A stretch of DNA of 37,713 nucleotides, from positions 1 through 37,713 of the forward strand of contig JAEEYP010000002.1 of the NCBI GenBank assembly GCA_016288155.1, written 5' to 3'. The DNA comes from Clostridiales bacterium. Lineage in GTDB: Bacteria; Bacillota; Clostridia; Oscillospirales; CAG-272. The translations under genes were made by a program, and so were the position numbers. Numbering within the stretch: position 1 is the stretch's first letter; each line of letters begins with the position of its first letter. Of the stretch, positions 33,892 through 37,713 are shown piece after piece. Under the pieces are notes generated by a model that saw nothing but the letters and a program-made list of their open reading frames with translations, did not search any database and was not told the origin of the DNA.

Positions 33892-33920
33892 ATTATACCA
33901 CATCCCGATGATGATTACAA
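33892..33920 (-). promoter_or_regulatory. Extended -10 promoter of the leader RNA and acyl-CoA ligase operon
   Basis: On the minus strand, TTGTAA (33920-33915), a 17-base spacer and TATAAT (33897-33892), preceded by TGG (extended -10), form a good promoter. The predicted start (about 33885) lies one base before the outer stem of the leader RNA, which supports the idea that the whole leader is transcribed from here. Confidence 0.65.
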
Positions 33921-34095
33921 ATGATATTTTGAAGAGATCCGGCGGTCCGGGGATCATTTTTCGTCCATCGCCGCCTTCCGCCCTGTCCGATCCCGGACGG
34001 GGGCTCCCGAACTCCGGGACGCACCTGTTTCTTTCAAGCGAAGATCCGATTTTTGATACGCCGAAAATGCCCGTGCGCACGCGGATATCTGCACG

Positions 34096-34130
34096 CAAAA
34101 AAAGGAAAAACCGGCGTTTGCCGCCGGTTT
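34096..34130 (-). terminator. Strong intrinsic terminator after the truncated C26 gene
   Basis: On the minus strand, AAACCGGCG (34130-34122) and CGCCGGTTT (34116-34108) form a 9-base-pair stem with a 5-base loop. They are followed by a tail with two T-runs (34110-34096). It lies inside the open frame of the C26 remnant, which suggests that the normal end of that gene was lost. Confidence 0.85.
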
Positions 34131-34606
34131 GGGAAATCGTTTTTTCAAAACGTTGAAGCAGATACAGTGTTCCGCCGAGTGCGGCATTGATGAACTGGAT
34201 CCCCCGGCATATACCGAGTACCGGCTTGTCAGCCTCCAAAGCGGATCTCAGTACGACGGCTTCCATCGTATCCCGCTTTTCGCACACAAAAACAAGGCCG
34301 TCCGGCGGCTCTTCGTGATACAGCCGCGGTGATACATCGTGCCCACCCGTAAAGAGAAATCCGTCGCAGAATCCCATCAACTGCGCCGGCTCCGCGTCTT
34401 CTGCTGAAAACGGAAAGATAAAAGGAACGGCGCCGGCCTGTCTTATCCCGTCCAGGTATCCCGGCAGCATCCATATGCTGTCTTTTTCGTCATCCCACAG
34501 CGGCATGACGCCCACGACGGGTCTCTCACGAAGATACGTCATCGAACAACCTCACCTTAACAGTTCGTATCAAAAAATCAGTATCGGTCTCCGCGCCGGG
34601 GAGCCT

Positions 34607-36334
34607 TTATCCTTGAGAAACGGTGTACAGCGAATAGAAGTACCCCTTCTGCTCCATCAGCTCGTCGAAGGTGCCCTGCTCGGTCACCGCGCCGTTCTTC
34701 AGCGCGAACAGGCCGGTGCAGCGGCGGAGCACGTTTTCGTCGAGATCGTGGGTGACGATGACGCGGGTATAGCCGTCGAGCTTCAGGATCGCGTCCAGCA
34801 CCTCGAAGGAGGTCTCGGCGTCGAGGGAGGCCGTAGCCTCGTCCACAAAGAGCACGGGGGTCTTGCGCAAAAGGGCTCGGGCGATGGAGATGCGCTGGCG
34901 TTCGCCGCCGGAGAGCCCGGAGCCGTTTTCGCCGCAGAGATAGTCCGCGCCCTTTTCTTCGATGAGGTTTTTCAGTCCGGACAGCCGCACCGCGCGTTCG
35001 ATCTCCTCCTCCGGGAATCGGGAGAACATGGTGATATTGTCGCGGATGGTGCTGTTGAACACAAACACGTTCTGCTGGATAATGGACACGAGGTCGTATA
35101 GGGAGGCTGCGGACACGGTTTTGAGCTCTTTCCCGTCGTAGAGGATCTGTCCTTTATAGCCGCGGTAGGACGCCATGAGCAGGTTCAAAAGCGTTGACTT
35201 TCCGCTGCCGGAACCGCCGACCAGAGCATAGCAGCCGCCGGCCTTCATGTCCATATCGACGTCGGACAGAACGGTCTTGCCTTCCTCATAGGCGAAGCTG
35301 AGATCGCGGATCCCGATGCCTTTCGTGAGCTGCGGTTCGATGGGGTCGCCCTCGTCGGGGACGTTCTGATCGAGCGCCTGTGCCAGCTTGTCGATGAGGG
35401 CGTAAGCGGACTTCTTTCCGGCGTAATACGTCGGGAAGGCCTGGATCGGCGCGAGCACGTAGTTCAAAAGCTGCACGAAGACGATCGCCGTGCCGGCGGT
35501 GATGCCGCCCTTGCCGGAAAGCGCGAGCGCCCCGGCGACAAAGAACACGCCGAACTGCAGTACGCCGCCCGCGAGGACAGAAGTGTAAGAGACGTCGAGC
35601 TTGACTTTGTCGCGCGTTTTGGACGCGTCGGAAACGCTGTCGTTGCTCTCGCCGTGGAGGGACGAGATATTCTTCTCCGCCTTGAAGCTCTTGATCACCG
35701 CAAAACCCGAGAGGACGTCCTTGAGCATCCCGGTGTAGCGCTCCTTCTTGTCGGACACATCCTTTTCCGCGGCGGCCGCCCTGTTGCCGTTCACGACGGA
35801 AACGAGGATCGGCAAAAGCGAAAAGCCGATCGCGATCAGCGTCAAGAGCGGGCTGTACCACAGCATCAGCCCCAGCGCGCCGACAAAGGTGATGCCCACC
35901 TCGATCGTGTTCTGCAGCAGCTTGACGTAGTCCTGTTCGATGGTGTTCGCGTCGTTGGACAAAGCGGAGAGATAGCGCGCGCTGCCCTCGCCCGAGAACG
36001 CCTGGATCCCCTTTTCCAGCAGCCGGTCAAAGACGTATTTCCGGTACTGCTGCATCGCCCTGGAACGGAATCGGGAAAGGAAAGTCCGGTCGAGCACCCA
36101 CGCCAAAAGCAGCAGCGCGGCGCCGATGCCCGCAACGAGCAAAAGCGTCCCGAACCGGATCTCCGTATCACCGGAGATCAGATCGGAGATCCCCTTTAAG
36201 GTCCACGAGATCAGAAGATTCGACGCGGCGGCGAAAAAGGCCGCGAGCACCGTCATCACAAGATTCAGCTTATTCTTTCGGAAAAGCTCTTTGAGAAACG
36301 GGCGCCGCAGCGCCTTGCTTTCACTTCGATCCAT
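34607..36334 (-). CDS. ABC exporter, fused permease and ATPase
   Basis: This 575-residue half-transporter has six membrane segments in the first 300 residues (the first at about 24-45), then an ATPase domain. Walker A is GGSGSGKST at 373-381, the signature is LSGGERQRIS at about 485, and Walker B is VLFVDEATAS at about 507, followed by the H-loop region VTHDLDENVL. It probably works as a dimer that exports a drug, lipid or peptide; nothing nearby names the substrate. The ATG at 36334 has an AAGGAG site ten bases upstream. It lies downstream of a small zinc-ribbon protein gene, and the truncated C26 gene follows. Confidence 0.95.
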   Translation of the reverse strand: MDRSESKALRRPFLKELFRKNKLNLVMTVLAAFFAAASNLLISWTLKGISDLISGDTEIRFGTLLLVAGIGAALLLLAWVLDRTFLSRFRSRAMQQYRKYVFDRLLEKGIQAFSGEGSARYLSALSNDANTIEQDYVKLLQNTIEVGITFVGALGLMLWYSPLLTLIAIGFSLLPILVSVVNGNRAAAAEKDVSDKKERYTGMLKDVLSGFAVIKSFKAEKNISSLHGESNDSVSDASKTRDKVKLDVSYTSVLAGGVLQFGVFFVAGALALSGKGGITAGTAIVFVQLLNYVLAPIQAFPTYYAGKKSAYALIDKLAQALDQNVPDEGDPIEPQLTKGIGIRDLSFAYEEGKTVLSDVDMDMKAGGCYALVGGSGSGKSTLLNLLMASYRGYKGQILYDGKELKTVSAASLYDLVSIIQQNVFVFNSTIRDNITMFSRFPEEEIERAVRLSGLKNLIEEKGADYLCGENGSGLSGGERQRISIARALLRKTPVLFVDEATASLDAETSFEVLDAILKLDGYTRVIVTHDLDENVLRRCTGLFALKNGAVTEQGTFDELMEQKGYFYSLYTVSQG

Positions 36335-36437
36335 TGTCGGTTTCTCCTTCTGCTCGGATGGCGTCCCGAAGCGCGGAAAATTCCTTTTTCACTGCCGCGC
36401 CGCAGTACCGCTTCTGTTTTCTGTTCGGGTTTGTCCC

Positions 36438-36635
36438 TCATTCTCCGGAGATCGCGTCGTACTCTTCCATCTCGTCCATCCAGGTCGTATCGGCTTCGGA
36501 GCCTTTCATCACCGCTCCGCAGTTCGGACAGATCCTGTACGGCGCGATCGTCAGCCATCCGCAGGCAGAGCACTCGTACTCGCCTTTGCGGAACAGATGC
36601 GTTCGTATGATCCACCTGGCTTTTTTCTTCTTCAT
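36438..36635 (-). CDS. Small rubredoxin-like zinc-ribbon protein
   Basis: This 65-residue protein has two CxxC pairs: CSACGW at about residues 22-27 and CPNCG at about 36-40, fourteen residues apart, with a basic N-terminus (MKKKKARW) and an acidic tail. It should bind one zinc or iron. The function is not known; similar small proteins are often found in Firmicutes and annotated as hypothetical. It lies between the ABC-2 permease and the ABC exporter. Confidence 0.7.
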   Translation of the reverse strand: MKKKKARWIIRTHLFRKGEYECSACGWLTIAPYRICPNCGAVMKGSEADTTWMDEMEEYDAISGE

Positions 36636-36683
36636 ATTCTGCCCCCCTACGTATCGGCACTGCCGCGCGGCGATCCGACGCGG

Positions 36684-37712
36684 TCAGCCTTCCTTGAACA
36701 TCCGAACGATCTGACTCAGCTTCGGGACTTTGCCGCGGTAGAGAGACATCATGCGATAGACCCGCCCCGCGATCAGGATGAAGAAGACCGAGAGCAGCAG
36801 GATCACCGCGAGCGAAGCAAGTCCGACGCCGAGGCTCACCGATCCGAGAAGGACCCGGCTCGGCGTGATGAGGATCGCGGTGAACGGGAAGAGATCGAAC
36901 CACTTCGCGCCCGCCGCCATCTCTCCGCTCAGAAATCCCGCGCGGATCGTCACGAGCATGCTGACGACGAGAAGGATCGAGAAAATGCTGAGCGTCCCCG
37001 AAAGCTCCTCGGGCTTCGAGGCGAAGGATGCGCAGATCGCGGCGAGGCAGCAGTAGAGGAAGAATCCGGCGGCGATGATGAACGCGGCGACGAGCACCTC
37101 CGGCCAGGCGAACATCTTCGTCACACTGCCGAGATAATCGATGAGGCGCAGGATGCCCATCGTCGAATCCGGGTTGATCGTCTTCACAAAGAAGGTCCCC
37201 GCCGCAAATCCGCCGACGAGAGAGAGGACCCACACGCCGAACTGGACGAGCGCGGCGGTCCATTCCGCGAGCACCTTGCCGAAGATCATGCTCTCCGGCT
37301 TGACCGCAGCGAGGAAGGTGTCCATCAGCTTCGAGGTCTTCTCCAAAATCACGCTGTTCGCCGCGCTCTGACCGTAGTACAGAACGAGGAAGTATAAGAG
37401 CATGATGTTGACGTAGGGCAGGATCATGACGGCGACCGACCGCAGGCTCTCGTTCTCCCGTTCCTCTTCGCTCAGAAGCTCGTCGAGATCCGGTCCCTCA
37501 AAACTCATAAAGAAGGGCTTGGCAGCCTGTGCGGCCTTTTCCGCCGGGAGACCTTTCCCGTTCGCCGCAAGGCCCGGGATCGCCTGCGCCGTGAGATCCG
37601 CCGCGAGCTCTGCCGCGTCGGGGGCGAGGGGGGATCCCTCGGGGACGATACAGACGGCTTCGTAATACCCGTCGGCTTCCCGGAACAAAAGGATCAGCGT
37701 TCCTTCCCTCCC
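36684..37712 (-). CDS. ABC-2 type transporter permease, NatB-like (partial)
   Basis: The open frame continues to the right edge of the window, so the N-terminus is missing; at least 342 residues are visible. The first part is a soluble extracytoplasmic loop with an Ala-rich helix (PLAPDAAELAADLTAQAIPGL). It is followed by about five membrane segments (VMILPYVNIMLLYFLVLYY, AALVQFGVWVLSLVGGFAAG, VLVAAFIIAAGFFLYCCLAA, IFSILLVVSMLVTI, LASLAVILLLSVFFILIAG). The KLMDTFLAAVKPESMIFGKVLA segment between the first two is typical of the NatB/ABC-2 permease family. It would pair with an ATPase encoded beyond the window, exporting sodium or a small molecule. Confidence 0.88.
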   Translation of the reverse strand, partial: GREGTLILLFREADGYYEAVCIVPEGSPLAPDAAELAADLTAQAIPGLAANGKGLPAEKAAQAAKPFFMSFEGPDLDELLSEEERENESLRSVAVMILPYVNIMLLYFLVLYYGQSAANSVILEKTSKLMDTFLAAVKPESMIFGKVLAEWTAALVQFGVWVLSLVGGFAAGTFFVKTINPDSTMGILRLIDYLGSVTKMFAWPEVLVAAFIIAAGFFLYCCLAAICASFASKPEELSGTLSIFSILLVVSMLVTIRAGFLSGEMAAGAKWFDLFPFTAILITPSRVLLGSVSLGVGLASLAVILLLSVFFILIAGRVYRMMSLYRGKVPKLSQIVRMFKEG

Positions 37713-37713
37713 C

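Larger units (their letters stand above)
33766..34542 (-). pseudogene. Truncated class I glutamine amidotransferase-like (peptidase C26, PuuD-type) gene
   Basis: Residues 1-128 (34542-34159) match the N-terminal half of C26 gamma-glutamyl hydrolases: RPVVGVMPLWDD, the FLFTGGHDVSPRLY loop and the nucleophile elbow LGICRGIQFINAALGGTLY with Cys112. At GGTLYL the similarity stops. The frame stays open to 33766, but it crosses a strong terminator (34096-34130) and then the leader RNA, and it lacks the catalytic His and Glu that lie in the family's C-terminal half. It is therefore probably a deletion-truncated gene. The ATG at 34542 has a GTGAGG site. It is 64 bases downstream of the ABC-exporter gene. 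If functional, only a partial domain would be made. Confidence 0.75.

Noticed and set aside
32038-33924. Long plus-strand frame opposite the acyl-CoA ligase
   Set aside because: The ligase motifs on the minus strand are unmistakable; the plus frame is a GC shadow.

Overview
The window looks like chromosomal DNA of a GC-rich member of the class Clostridia (Firmicutes), probably an uncultured gut-type lineage. The evidence is a T-box riboswitch on a phenylalanyl-tRNA synthetase operon, a clostridial-type NADP glutamate dehydrogenase with near-consensus sigma-A promoters, T-rich intrinsic terminators, DUF4358 and Thr/Pro-rich SGNH lipoproteins, and many small accessory enzymes. No species call can be made from the sequence alone.

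Layout. (1) Positions 1-430: the N-terminal metal-binding domain of a copper-type P-ATPase on the minus strand, divergent from (2) a plus-strand two-gene sugar cassette, a URO-D-fold protein and a GH106-like glycoside hydrolase (430-4273). (3) About 4.4-7.07 kb is a visibly lower-GC island with an ECF sigma factor carrying a long C-terminal extension, followed by an XRE repressor. Each gene ends in a nearly identical GAGGCGGGGA-type hairpin. (4) 7.2-12.4 kb, minus strand: T-box leader, histidine phosphatase, pheS, pheT and an apt-like phosphoribosyltransferase. (5) 12.4-14.0 kb, minus strand: an SGNH-hydrolase lipoprotein and a DUF4358 lipoprotein. (6) 14.4-15.7 kb, plus strand: gdhA with a strong promoter and terminator.

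(7) From 15.8 kb to the right edge every gene is on the minus strand. Small enzymes come first in coordinate order: three GNAT-type acyltransferases, a sialidase-like gene interrupted by an in-frame TAG, an M20 peptidase, an FMN reductase and an acylphosphatase. Next are a pair of zinc-ribbon membrane proteins, a serine hydrolase of the beta-lactamase fold, a HEAT-like protein, an overlapping DUF308/UbiB pair, and two paralogues of a 209-residue family I do not recognise. Then come an acyl-CoA ligase with an E2/CAT-fold acyltransferase, a truncated C26 glutamine-amidotransferase-like gene, an ABC exporter, a small zinc-ribbon protein and a partial ABC-2 permease.

The most interesting signal outside the protein genes is a roughly 225-nt leader upstream of the acyl-CoA ligase. 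It has its own promoter, a long-range helix of 18 base pairs enclosing a perfect GC hairpin, and a final U-rich hairpin. I recognise no known riboswitch class in it. Other points worth checking are the acyltransferase whose catalytic His is replaced by Glu, the two zinc-ribbon membrane proteins, the duplicated 209-residue family, and the sigma/XRE island.
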